DNA from: Streptomyces sp. NBC_01306
GTDB taxonomy: Bacteria; Actinomycetota; Actinomycetes; Streptomycetales; Streptomycetaceae
Assembly: GCF_026340465.1 (NCBI RefSeq)
Contig: NZ_JAPEPC010000001.1
Location: 6,124,501-6,188,500 of the forward strand
DNA: 64,000 nt
Reading direction: 5' to 3'
Position 1 is the first letter of the stretch, and the number at the start of each line of letters is the position of its first letter. Below are positions 18,701 through 26,864 of the stretch, piece after piece. A program made the translations under genes and the position numbers. The notes beneath the pieces are model-generated. The model worked only from the letters and a program-made list of their open reading frames with translations. It did not search any database and was not told the DNA's origin.

Positions 18701-19640
18701 CCTGGCCGCGGCCAACAACCTGGCGCTGAACCTGCGGATCGCGGGCCAGTACGCCCGCGCCCGCGAGATGGACCAGGACGTCTACGACCGGCGCACCGAA
18801 GTGCTCGGCCCGGAGCATCCGTACACCCTCTCGTCCGCGCAGAACCTCGCCCGCGACCTGCGCGAGGTCGGCCGGTACGAGGACTCCGTCGCGCTGCTCT
18901 CGCGGACGTACCAGATCTTCAAGGAGCAGCTGGGCCGGGCCTTCCCCGGTACGCTCGCGGCGGCCAAGAGCCTGGCCGTCTCGCTGCGCAGGGCCGGCCG
19001 TCCGGAGGACGCCAGGCGGCTGACCTCGGCCACCCGGGACAGGTACCGCATCAAGTACACGGTGGCGAACCCGGACTGGCTGGCCTGCGACCTGAACTTC
19101 GCGGCCGACCTGTTCGCCGCCGGGGACGCGGTGGGAGCACGGGACACCGCGCAGGCGGTGGTCGACCAGTACATGAAGATGCCGGGGGAGCGGCATCCGT
19201 ACACCCTCACCGCCATGAACAACCTCGGCATCTACCAGGGGGCCTGCGGGGCGCTGGACACCGCGGAGTCGGTGCTCGCCTCCACGATCAGGGCGATGAG
19301 CGACGTACTGAACCCCCGCCATCCGCATGTGCTGTTCGCGACCGTCAACCTCGCCAATGTCACGGCCCAGCTGGGCGATCTCCCCAAGGCGCTGGAGATC
19401 GAGCGCCGGGTGGTCGCGGCGCTGCGCGAGGTCGTCGGCGCCCACCATCCGGAGACCCTGGCCTGTGCGTCCAACATGTCGGTGACGCTGGACGCGCTCG
19501 GCCGCAAGGAGGAGGCGCAGCTGCTGAGGGCGGAGACCGTCACCGAGCTGCAGCGGCAGCTCGGTGACGACCACGACTACGTGGGGATCGCGGGCGACGC
19601 GCGGCGGTTCAGCCGGGACCTGGAGCCGCTCGTGGTGTGA
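15693..19640 (+). CDS. fxsT: FxsT: ParA-like, TIR-like, NB-ARC and TPR multidomain protein
   Basis: A 1315-aa cytoplasmic protein with four modules. Residues 1-320 are a ParA/MinD-like GTPase fold with deviant Walker A YSYKGGTGRT (Lys16). Residues about 337-465 are TIR-like (PADLLLSYVAENRMWADWIE). Residues about 490-800 are an NB-ARC/STAND ATPase with GLGGVGKTQ near 526-534 and LLVFDNADD near 602. From about 880 to the end are tetratricopeptide repeats, each carrying a HPxT(L/Y)-like signature. This matches the FxSxx-COOH system TPR protein and recalls NLR immune receptors. GGAGG lies 6 nt before ATG 15693. It may be a sensor or scaffold activated by the cyclophane peptide or an invader (inference). 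Confidence 0.88.
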   Translation: MTAGRDGRIVTFYSYKGGTGRTMALANTAWILAANGKRVLAVDWDLEAPGLYRFFHPFLDPSTLGATTGIIDLITEYAWAATSPVPRPDDWHRDYARIQQHAVSLTPETLGWEFPDGGTLDFVSAGRQNREYSATVSTFDWDNFYDRLGGGHFFDALRDDMKANYDYVLIDSRTGLSDIADICTVHLPDALVDCFTLSDQSIDGAAAVARQIDKHDGGRGIQILPVPMRIDEGEKEKADAGRALARLRFDGLPRGLTGEELTAYWGAVEIPYRPYYAYEETLATFGDEAGLTNSLLSAFERLASVVTNRQITSMPQIPEEVRLRIRDAFTRRRPALPADLLLSYVAENRMWADWIESVLTRAGFRVVPRDVSAEAPPSDAETAAAEGAARTVVVLSSAYLKSARAVEVWQRSAAEDPSGTRRHLLPLRVGDVRLTTPYIDRNPVDLFRLDEVHATTALLRSVDRPGGQAVDGVAPGPRFPGTVPKIWNAPARNSGFTGRSLVLERMRDQLGGGMAVVLPQPQTLYGLGGVGKTQVALEYVHRFMADYDLVWWISAEQTDDVIAGLAELAVRLGTQGADDMASASQEAIDLLRRGVPTSRWLLVFDNADDPEQLKRFFPPGGPGHVLVTSRNQTWSQYGDALPVDVFMREESVEHIQRRAPGLSADDAARVAEAVGDLPLAVEQAAAWIAETATPVDTYLEQLAQEAESVLGLNQPAGYPEPVAATWNVSIARLKERSPAAVRLLQLCAFFAPEPISAKLLYSREMIDALKPYDATLQEKLVLGRVIREIGRFALAKVDPVGGSIQVHRLVQAVIKAQLTHAERDDARHAVHMILAGARPDGDEPIDNPGTWPDFAPIWPHLGPSEARLCKEPETRRLMIDRVRYLWKRGDFVTAAALAGELREVWRERLGNNDLQYLYLRFHLSNILRSRGRYVEAMELDEETLRRQREQLPELGPSHPHTYMTTSALAMDLGAVGEYSRAMTLATEAYEGFKEIFDESHPRTLAAANNLALNLRIAGQYARAREMDQDVYDRRTEVLGPEHPYTLSSAQNLARDLREVGRYEDSVALLSRTYQIFKEQLGRAFPGTLAAAKSLAVSLRRAGRPEDARRLTSATRDRYRIKYTVANPDWLACDLNFAADLFAAGDAVGARDTAQAVVDQYMKMPGERHPYTLTAMNNLGIYQGACGALDTAESVLASTIRAMSDVLNPRHPHVLFATVNLANVTAQLGDLPKALEIERRVVAALREVVGAHHPETLACASNMSVTLDALGRKEEAQLLRAETVTELQRQLGDDHDYVGIAGDARRFSRDLEPLVV

Positions 19641-19671
19641 CGGGCCCGGATCGCGCCGCGCGCCCCGGTTC

Positions 19672-20583
19672 TCACTCGTCCAGCAGCCAGTTGAGGATGC
19701 GGGGGAGCGCGTGCAGCGCGTCGAAGTGCGCGGCGGCCGGTTCGAGTACGGCCGTCGCGCCCGGGATGCGCCGGGCCAGCCAGCGCGAGTGACCGACGGG
19801 CGAGAAGACGTCCTTCACCCCGTGCCACAGCATGATCGGGCTGCGGATGTCGGCGGGGTCGAAGCCCCAGGGACGGGAGAACGCCAGCGCGTCGTCGATC
19901 CAGCCGTACGGTGAAGTGCGCAGCGCCTCCTGGTAGTTGCGCAGCAGCATGGCCCGTACGCCCGCGTCGTTGACGACTCTGCGGTCGGAGTCGGTGAGGT
20001 CGCTGAACAGCTGGTCGAGCAGGCGGACGGGGTTCTTCCTGATCTCCGCCGAGCGCGGGATGAGCCGTGCCGCCAGACCGTCGGGGTCGTCGGAAGCGCT
20101 GGTGTACTCCCGGACGTTGGACGCGGCCATGCCCTCGAACCAGTCGAGTCCGACGGCGTCCCGCGGGGCGAGCGTCACCAGGGCGGCCGCCCTGGTGACC
20201 CGGCCGGGCAGCAGGGCCGCACAGGCCAGCGCGTGGGGTGCGCCACCCGACCGCCCGGCGACGGCGAACTTCTCGATTCCCAGCGCGTCCGCGATCGCCC
20301 CGACGTCCTGGGCGACATCGGCGACGCTGCGTCCCGGCAGCCGGTCACTGCCTCCGTAGCCGGGGCGGTCGAAGGCGATGAGCTGCATTCTGCGCTGATA
20401 GAGCACCATGCCGCGCGGGGCGGGCCCCAGTCTGCTGCCCGGTGTGCCGTGCAGCAGGAACACCGGCCTGCCGCGTGGATCGCCGAGGCGCTCCACTGTG
20501 AGATGACGTCCGTCCGGCGCGCGAACCCGCCCGCGCAGCCCCGGTCCCTCTGTGCCGTATGCATGCATCGTGTGCACTGGCAT
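19672..20583 (-). CDS. Alpha/beta hydrolase
   Basis: A 303-aa alpha/beta hydrolase. The oxyanion-hole motif is LLHGTPGSR, the nucleophile elbow is AGRSGGAPHA (Ser in G-R-S-G-G), and the acid and His are probably in WHGVKDVFSP and AAHFDAL near the C-terminus. The fold suits an esterase or epoxide-hydrolase-like enzyme; the substrate is unknown. The first ATG has AAGGGGG almost touching it, so translation may start at the second ATG (20568). The gene is convergent with fxsT, 31 bp apart, and is probably not part of that system. Confidence 0.82.
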   Translation of the reverse strand: MPVHTMHAYGTEGPGLRGRVRAPDGRHLTVERLGDPRGRPVFLLHGTPGSRLGPAPRGMVLYQRRMQLIAFDRPGYGGSDRLPGRSVADVAQDVGAIADALGIEKFAVAGRSGGAPHALACAALLPGRVTRAAALVTLAPRDAVGLDWFEGMAASNVREYTSASDDPDGLAARLIPRSAEIRKNPVRLLDQLFSDLTDSDRRVVNDAGVRAMLLRNYQEALRTSPYGWIDDALAFSRPWGFDPADIRSPIMLWHGVKDVFSPVGHSRWLARRIPGATAVLEPAAAHFDALHALPRILNWLLDE

Positions 20584-20967
20584 CCCCCTTCGTTCCGATG
20601 ATTACCCATCAGAGCGATTTCCGGGGGAGGGAGTTGCAGGGAAAGTGCGGATACGGACGGGGCCGCGCCCGCAATCCGCCCGCAACACGGTTGCAATCCG
20701 GTCGCAATCCGGTCCTCCGGCGGTGGATAGCGGACGGCGGCCGTCGGGCAACGGCTTCTGTTTGTCATCCGGCGGGGCTTATCTCCGCTTGAGTCCCCCT
20801 GCCGGACTGCCCATTCGTGAACGGAGTGCGGGTGCCTTGTTGGTGTCGTGTGCCCGTCCATGGGTCGACCTTGTGTGCGAGCTGTGACTGTCGGAATAGT
20901 GGGCGGCTCCATCCTCCGCTTCCGGTCACCCCACATGGCCGGAAGCGGCCCCCACAGGAGGTCGAAG
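20584..20967. other. 384-bp divergent intergenic region with phased repeats
   Basis: This region separates the hydrolase (minus) from the sprD-like protease (plus). Its notable content is a four-unit 11-bp repeat array, listed separately. An AGGAGG at 20956-20961 serves the TTG start of the protease. No gene was recognised here. Confidence 0.6.
20671..20714 (+). repeat. Four 11-bp phased direct repeats (operator-like)
   Basis: Four consecutive 11-bp units begin with GCAATCCG at 20671, 20693 and 20704, and with the variant GCAACACG at 20682. The last two units, GCAATCCGGTC, are identical. Repetition at one helical turn is how direct-repeat binding regulators such as SARPs recognise DNA. The array lies about 255 bp upstream of sprD and 88 bp upstream of the hydrolase. 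Confidence 0.7.
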
Positions 20968-22053
20968 TTGAAGCACCGACGCATACCCAAGCGCCGAGTG
21001 ATCGCGGCAGCGACCGGCGCCGCCGCGCTGATCGCCGCAGGCGTCACCTTCCAGACGGCCAACGCCAGCGAGGCAGCACCGGCATCCCCGGTGAAGACGC
21101 TGTCCGTGGCCGCGGCCGGGACCCTGGCCTCGACGCTGACCCACGAACTGGGCGCCGACGCGGCCGGTTCGTACTACGACGCCAAGAGCAAGCACCTGGT
21201 GGTGAACGTCGTCGACGAGGCGGCGGCCCAGGGTGTGCGCAAGGCGGGCGGCCGAGCGAGAGTCGTCCAGAACTCGATGGCCGCACTGACCGGTGCGCGC
21301 AAGACCCTGGCCGACAAGGCATCGCTGCCGGGCACCTCATGGGCGGTGGACCCGGTCAGTAACAAGATCGTCGTCACCGCCGACCGCACCGTCTCCGGGG
21401 CGAAGCTCTCGAAGCTGGACAGCGTCGTCAAGGGCCTCGGCGCCAAGGCCGAACTCAAGCGCAGCGCGGGGGAGTTCAAGCCCCTCATCGCGGGCGGCGA
21501 CGCCATCTGGGGCTCCAGCGCCCGCTGCTCGCTCGGCTTCAACGTGGTCAAGGACGGCCAGCCGTACTTCATCACCGCCGGGCACTGCACCCAGGCCGTC
21601 AGCAGCTGGTCGGACTCGCAGGGCGGATCCGAGATCGGCACCAACGCGGCCTCCGACTTCCCCGGCCACGACTACGGCCTGGTGAAGTACACATCGGACA
21701 CCCCGCACCCGAGTGAGGTCGACCTCTACAACGGCAAGACGCAGCCGATCACCAAGGCGGCCGACGCGACGGTCGGCATGGCGGTCCAGCGCAGCGGTTC
21801 CACCACCCAGGTGCACGGCGGCACGGTGAAGGGGCTCAACGCCACCGTCAACTACGGCAACGGCGATGTCGTCAACGGCCTCATCCAGACCGATGTCTGC
21901 GCCGAGCCCGGCGACAGCGGCGGCGCGCTCTTCTCGGGCGACAGCGCGATCGGTCTGACTTCGGGCGGTAGCGGTGACTGCTCCGCCGGCGGCGAGACGT
22001 TCTTCCAGCCGGTGCCCGCGGCGCTGGCCGCCTTCGGAGCGACGATCGGCTGA
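20968..22053 (+). CDS. sprD: Streptogrisin D-like secreted S1 serine protease
   Basis: A 361-aa preproprotease. The TTG start is favoured by AGGAGG 6 nt upstream. Signal peptide residues 1-33 (basic KHRRIPKRR, hydrophobic core, TANA) are followed by a propeptide to residue 173. The mature domain of 188 residues, beginning IAGGDAIWGS, has the length of streptogrisin D and closely similar sequence. The triad is His206 (TAGHC), Asp235 (HDYG) and Ser317 (GDSGG). The propeptide is longer than in the sprB-like gene. The enzyme is a secreted chymotrypsin-like protease. A strong hairpin follows, shared with the convergent gene. Confidence 0.9.
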   Translation: MKHRRIPKRRVIAAATGAAALIAAGVTFQTANASEAAPASPVKTLSVAAAGTLASTLTHELGADAAGSYYDAKSKHLVVNVVDEAAAQGVRKAGGRARVVQNSMAALTGARKTLADKASLPGTSWAVDPVSNKIVVTADRTVSGAKLSKLDSVVKGLGAKAELKRSAGEFKPLIAGGDAIWGSSARCSLGFNVVKDGQPYFITAGHCTQAVSSWSDSQGGSEIGTNAASDFPGHDYGLVKYTSDTPHPSEVDLYNGKTQPITKAADATVGMAVQRSGSTTQVHGGTVKGLNATVNYGNGDVVNGLIQTDVCAEPGDSGGALFSGDSAIGLTSGGSGDCSAGGETFFQPVPAALAAFGATIG

Positions 22054-22138
22054 CGCTCCCTCCCGTACGCAGGGCGTGTTCTGAAGGCGTGCCTCCTGAA
22101 GGCGTGTCCTGAAGTGCATGTCCTGCGAACAGCAACAG

Positions 22139-22169
22139 GGCCCGGCCCGTCCTCGTGACGGGCCGGGCC
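22139..22169. terminator. Bidirectional terminator hairpin
   Basis: GGCCCGGCCCGT (22139-22150) and ACGGGCCGGGCC (22158-22169) form a perfect 12-bp stem with a 7-nt loop. It lies between two convergent genes and can serve both. Confidence 0.75.
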
Positions 22170-22199
22170 TCTGCCGTGGGGCCGCCCCCGGCTCCGCCC

Positions 22200-23240
22200 T
22201 CAGGCCCGGGGGGCCCGGGGCGTCTCCCGTGGCTCCGGGGCGACGGCCGGCCTCCTGCGGAGCGTGGACATGGAGAGCGTGATCACCGTGCCCACCACCG
22301 CCCAGCCGGAGAGCACCAGCAGCGGCCCGGTGACGGAGTTGCCCCTGAAGTACGTGATGGAGCGCGCCGTCCAGGTGCCCGCGCCCGGGGGCAGCCAGGG
22401 GCCGATCGCGTGCCAGAACGGCGGCAGCATCGGCAGCGGGAAGGCGCCGCCCGCGCTCGGGTTGCCCGCGACCACCACCAGCAGGACGGCCAGGCCGATC
22501 CCCACGATGCCGGTGAGCGCCTGCAGGGCGAGCGTGATCGCGCCGACCCCGAAGACGACCAGCGCGCCGAGACCCCAGAGCGCCAGGACGCTGCCGGGCA
22601 GGGCGCCGAGCACCGGGCCGACGATGACCGCGCCCCCCAGCCCGCCCAGGACCGAGTAGAGCGCCATGGTGATGAGCCTGAGCGCGGCGCGGCGTCCGTT
22701 GGCGGCCCGGGAGCCCGCGCTGATGGCCAGGATCGACGCGCAGAGGTAGCCGCCGACGCACCATCCGACGACCAGGTAGAACGCGGAGAGACCGTCGAAG
22801 TCCTGGGCCGACGCCGGTGCCACGTCGACGGTCCGCACGCTCCGCCGCTGTGTCTTCTCCACGCCGGTGATGATCCGGTCGAGCGACGAGGACAGCACGG
22901 TCCCGCCGCCGGACGCGACCAGGAGCGTGTCCTTCGAACCACCGGGGCGGACGATCAGGGCGCCGTCGAGATCACGGTTCAGGATCTTCTGCCGGGCATC
23001 GGCCGCGTCGGCGACCGTACGCGGGTCCAGCGGCCCGCCGGGGAGTCCCTTGAGTTCACCGACCAGCCGCGGGCCCGCCTGCGCGGGCGCGACGACCCCG
23101 AAGGGGACGTCCTTCGGCCGGGGATTGTGCAGAGCGCCCACATAGGACGCGATGAACAGCAGCTGAAGCACCAGCGTGCCGATGACGAGCAGCGCCGCGC
23201 GCGGAGTGACAGCGGTCTTCATCTCGTCCAGAAAAGTCAT
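22200..23240 (-). CDS. ABC-2/DUF3533-type membrane protein
   Basis: A 346-aa integral membrane protein. One hydrophobic helix near residues 15-35 (LLVIGTLVLQLLFIAS) is followed by an extracytoplasmic domain of about 130 residues. Five or so C-terminal helices begin around SAFYLVVGWCVGGYL. This is the layout of ABC-2 type permeases of the YhgE/Pip and DUF3533 group, which lack their own ATPase. No ATPase gene is adjacent, so it may act alone or with a distant partner. Divergent from dnaE2 across 150 bp. Function unknown. Confidence 0.7.
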   Translation of the reverse strand: MTFLDEMKTAVTPRAALLVIGTLVLQLLFIASYVGALHNPRPKDVPFGVVAPAQAGPRLVGELKGLPGGPLDPRTVADAADARQKILNRDLDGALIVRPGGSKDTLLVASGGGTVLSSSLDRIITGVEKTQRRSVRTVDVAPASAQDFDGLSAFYLVVGWCVGGYLCASILAISAGSRAANGRRAALRLITMALYSVLGGLGGAVIVGPVLGALPGSVLALWGLGALVVFGVGAITLALQALTGIVGIGLAVLLVVVAGNPSAGGAFPLPMLPPFWHAIGPWLPPGAGTWTARSITYFRGNSVTGPLLVLSGWAVVGTVITLSMSTLRRRPAVAPEPRETPRAPRA

Positions 23241-23390
23241 GGCCCCACGGTCCGGTAGAGCCGGTGTTTACGCAGGTGGGGCGGGCCCGAATGGCTGACG
23301 CACCGTTAATCGCACAAGTATTCGAAAGTGGTCTATGGTGGAGAAGGGGGTCAGGAACGGACTGGATCATCGGAGCAGGAGGTGCGGCGG

Positions 23391-26300
23391 ATGCCCGGTT
23401 TCACGCATCTCCACACCGTCTCGGGGTTCTCCCTGCGGTACGGGGCCTCCCACCCGGAACGGCTCGCCGAGCGGGCCGCCGAGCGGGGCATGGACGCCAT
23501 CGCGCTGACCGACCGGGACACCCTCGCGGGCACCGTCCGCTTCGCCAAGGCGTGCGCCGCGGCCGGGGTGCGGCCGCTGTTCGGGGCGCGGCTCGCGGTC
23601 GGCGGGCGGGCGCGCGCCGAGGGTCCCACGCACCGGATGCGCGCCCCCGTGCGCGGCGGGGTGTTCGTCGACGAGTCCGTGCCCCGCGCGACCTTCCTCG
23701 CCCGGGACGGTGCGGAGGGCTGGGCGGCCCTGTGCCGGCTGGTCACCGCGGCCCACGCGGACGGGGACCGGCCCCTGCTGCCCTGGGACGAGAACCACGG
23801 GGACGGTCTCGCCGTCCTGCTCGGCCCGGACTCCGACGTCGGCCGGGCGCTCGCCGCAGGCCGCCCGGACCGGGCCGCCGTCCTGCTCGGACCCTGGCGG
23901 GAGGTCCACGGCGACGCGCTCCGCCTCGAAGCGGTCCACCACGGGCTGAGCGGCACAGGGCCCGGCTCGCTCAGACTCGCCGCCCGCACGCTCGGCTTCG
24001 CCGCCGAGCAGGGCGTACGCCCCGTACTGACCAACGCGGTCCGCTACGCCGACCAGGGGCAGGGCCCCGTCGCCGACGTCCTCGACGCCGCCCGCAGGCT
24101 GGTGCCCGTCGACCCGCGCAAGGGCCTCGACAGCGGTGAGCGCTGGCTCAAGGACGCCGGTGAGATGTTCCGCACCGCCGAGCGGATCGCCGAGGCGGCG
24201 GGCTTCCGCCGGGACACCGCGCACCGGCTGATCGACGAGACCCAGTCCCTGGCCGCCTCGTGCAGCGTCGACGCCGAGGACGACCTCGGTATGGGTACCG
24301 TCCACTTCCCCGAGCCGCGCCTCGTCGGCGCCGCGCACCGCACCGCCCAGCGCGTGCTCGCCTCCCGCAGCGCCGCCGGCATGGTGCTGCGCGGCTACGA
24401 CCGCAGACGTGAGTACTGGGAGCGGCTGCACCACGAGCTGGACATCATCGCCTTCCACGGCCACGCCTCGTACTTCCTGACCGTCGCCCGGGTCGTGGAC
24501 GACGTGAAGGAGATGGGCATCCGGGTCGCGGCCCGCGGCTCCGGCGCGGGGTCCCTCGTCAACCATCTGCTGGGCATCGCCAACGCGGACCCCGTCGAGC
24601 ACGGGCTGCTGATGGAGCGCTTCCTCTCCCGGCGCAGGCTCGCGCTGCCCGACATCGACATCGACGTCGAGTCGGCCCGCAGGCTCGACGTCTACCGCGC
24701 GATCATCGGCCGCTTCGGCGCCGAGCGGGTCGCCACCGTGGCCATGCCGGAGACCTACCGGGTGCGCCACGCGATACGGGACGTGGGCGCCGCCCTGTCC
24801 ATGGACCCGGCGGAGACCGACCGGCTCGCCAAGGCCTTCCCGCACATCCGCGCCCGCGACGCCCGCGCCGCGCTGGCGGAGCTGCCCGAACTGCGCGCCG
24901 TGGCCGAGGAGTCGGAGCGGGACGGCGGGAAGTACGGACGGCTGTGGGAGCTGGTCGAGGGGCTCGACGCGCTGCCGCGCGGAATCGCCATGCACCCGTG
25001 CGGGGTGCTGCTCTCCGACGCCTCCCTGCTGCGGCGCACGCCGGTGATGCCGACCAGCGGCGAAGGCTTTCCCATGTCCCAGTTCGACAAGGAGGACGTG
25101 GAGGACCTGGGGCTGCTCAAGCTCGATGTGCTGGGGGTGCGGATGCAGTCCGCGATGGCTCACGCCGTCGCCGAGATCGGCCGGGCCACGGGGGAGCACC
25201 TCGACCTGGACGACCCCGCACAGGTGCCGGCGGGCGACCCCGCGACGTACGCGCTCATCCGCTCCACCGAGACGCTGGGCTGCTTCCAGATCGAATCGCC
25301 GGGCCAGCGCGACCTGGTGGGGCGGCTGCAGCCGGCCACCTTCGACGATCTGGTCGTCGACATCTCGCTGTTCCGGCCCGGGCCGGTCGCGGCCGACATG
25401 GTGCGGCCCTTCATCGAAGCCCGGCACGGCCGCGCGCCGGTGCGCTTCCCGCATCCCGATCTGGCGGAGGCGCTGAGCGGCACGTACGGGGTCGTCGTCT
25501 TCCACGAGCAGATCATCGAGATCCTGCGGATCATGACGGGCTGCGGCCGGGACGAGGCGGACCAGGCGCGGCGCCGGCTGTCCGACCCCGAGTGGCAGGG
25601 GCGGATCCGCGCCTGGTTCGCCGGGGCGACTGCGGAGCGCGGCTATGCGCCCGAAGTCACCGCGCACACCTGGGAGATCGTCGAGGCGTTCGGCGCGTAC
25701 GGCTTCTGCAAGGCGCACGCGGTGGCCTTCGCCGTGCCGACGTACCAGTCCGCCTGGCTCAAGGCACACCACCCCGCTGCCTTCTACGCGGGGCTGCTCA
25801 CCCACGACCCCGGGATGTATCCGAAGCGGCTGCTGCTGGCGGACGCACGGCGGCGCGGGGTCCCGGTGCTGCCGCTGGATGTGAACCGGTCGGCGGTCGC
25901 TCACCGTATCGAACTGGTGTCCGGTACTTTCGGTGTCCGGCTCGCGCTCTCCGACGTCCACGGCATCAGCGAGGCCGAGGCCGGACGGATCGAGGCCGGG
26001 CAGCCGTACTCCTCGCTGCTGGACTTCTGGCAGCGCGCCCGGCCGGGGAAGCCGGTCGCCCAGCGGCTCGCCCAGGTCGGCGCGCTGGACGCGTTCGGCG
26101 CGAACCGCCGGGATCTGCTGCTGCACATCTCCGAACTGCACGCGGGCCGCAGCGGATCCGCGCACAGCGGCCAACTCGCCCTGGGGGAAGGGCGGAGGAC
26201 GGCACCGGCAGGACTTCCCGACCTCAGCGACGCCGAGCGGCTCAGCGCCGAACTCGGCATCCTCGGCATGGACTCGTCGCGCCATCTGATGGAGGACCAC

Positions 26301-26864
26301 TACGCCTTCCTGAAGGAACTGGGCGCGCTCTCCGCCCGGCGGCTGCGCTCCGCCGAGCACGGGCAGAGCGTCCTGGTCGCGGGCGCCAAGGCCGCCACCC
26401 AGACCCCGCCGATACGTTCCGGGCGCCGGGTCGTCTTCACCACCCTGGACGACGGCACGGGCCTGGTCGACCTCGCCTTCTTCGACGACAGCCATGCCAC
26501 GTGCGCGTACACCGTCTTCCACTCCTGGCTGCTGCTGGTACGCGGAGTGGTGCAGCGGCGCGGGCCGCGCAGCCTCAGCGTGGTCGGCTCGGCGGCCTGG
26601 AACCTGGCCGATCTGGTCGAACTGCGGCGTACCGGCGGTCTCGATGCCGTCGCCGCCGCCCTGGCCGCGCCCGCACCGGACGGAAGGGACGGGGCGGATG
26701 GAAGGGACGGGGCGGACGCAACGGATGGGCCGGGCGACAACGGCCGGCGCATCCAGCTCTCCACCGGCTACGAGATGAACCCCTGGGCGGACCTCAGGCC
26801 CGCCGGGGACCCGAACGCCACCGGGCGCAAGCTCTGGCACTCCAGCCAGGGGAGCGCGGGATGA
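23391..26864 (+). CDS. dnaE2: Error-prone DNA polymerase DnaE2 (ImuC)
   Basis: A 1157-aa C-family polymerase. It has an N-terminal PHP domain (FTHLHTVSGFSLRYGASHPE), palm Asp residues in LPDIDIDVESARR at about residues 419-430, and FQIESPGQRDLVGRLQP in the fingers. A helix-hairpin-helix/OB region is near the end. The PHP opening lacks the HxH spacing of proofreading-type PHP sites, as expected for DnaE2. AGGAGG lies 8 nt before the ATG. Its stop overlaps the next start (ATGA), so it is coupled to the ImuB-like gene. DnaE2 carries out mutagenic translesion synthesis with ImuB in other actinobacteria. No SOS box was recognised upstream. Confidence 0.92.
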   Translation: MPGFTHLHTVSGFSLRYGASHPERLAERAAERGMDAIALTDRDTLAGTVRFAKACAAAGVRPLFGARLAVGGRARAEGPTHRMRAPVRGGVFVDESVPRATFLARDGAEGWAALCRLVTAAHADGDRPLLPWDENHGDGLAVLLGPDSDVGRALAAGRPDRAAVLLGPWREVHGDALRLEAVHHGLSGTGPGSLRLAARTLGFAAEQGVRPVLTNAVRYADQGQGPVADVLDAARRLVPVDPRKGLDSGERWLKDAGEMFRTAERIAEAAGFRRDTAHRLIDETQSLAASCSVDAEDDLGMGTVHFPEPRLVGAAHRTAQRVLASRSAAGMVLRGYDRRREYWERLHHELDIIAFHGHASYFLTVARVVDDVKEMGIRVAARGSGAGSLVNHLLGIANADPVEHGLLMERFLSRRRLALPDIDIDVESARRLDVYRAIIGRFGAERVATVAMPETYRVRHAIRDVGAALSMDPAETDRLAKAFPHIRARDARAALAELPELRAVAEESERDGGKYGRLWELVEGLDALPRGIAMHPCGVLLSDASLLRRTPVMPTSGEGFPMSQFDKEDVEDLGLLKLDVLGVRMQSAMAHAVAEIGRATGEHLDLDDPAQVPAGDPATYALIRSTETLGCFQIESPGQRDLVGRLQPATFDDLVVDISLFRPGPVAADMVRPFIEARHGRAPVRFPHPDLAEALSGTYGVVVFHEQIIEILRIMTGCGRDEADQARRRLSDPEWQGRIRAWFAGATAERGYAPEVTAHTWEIVEAFGAYGFCKAHAVAFAVPTYQSAWLKAHHPAAFYAGLLTHDPGMYPKRLLLADARRRGVPVLPLDVNRSAVAHRIELVSGTFGVRLALSDVHGISEAEAGRIEAGQPYSSLLDFWQRARPGKPVAQRLAQVGALDAFGANRRDLLLHISELHAGRSGSAHSGQLALGEGRRTAPAGLPDLSDAERLSAELGILGMDSSRHLMEDHYAFLKELGALSARRLRSAEHGQSVLVAGAKAATQTPPIRSGRRVVFTTLDDGTGLVDLAFFDDSHATCAYTVFHSWLLLVRGVVQRRGPRSLSVVGSAAWNLADLVELRRTGGLDAVAAALAAPAPDGRDGADGRDGADATDGPGDNGRRIQLSTGYEMNPWADLRPAGDPNATGRKLWHSSQGSAG

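Noticed and set aside
15657..19574. 1305-codon open frame on the minus strand opposite fxsT
   Set aside because: Open frames of this size are expected opposite high-GC genes. The plus strand shows four recognisable domains; the minus translation shows only low-complexity Gly/Val/Arg sequence.
23241..23390. SOS box or damage promoter upstream of dnaE2
   Set aside because: No match to the actinobacterial LexA site or to the RecA-independent damage promoter was found by eye; only a TTCGAA word is present.
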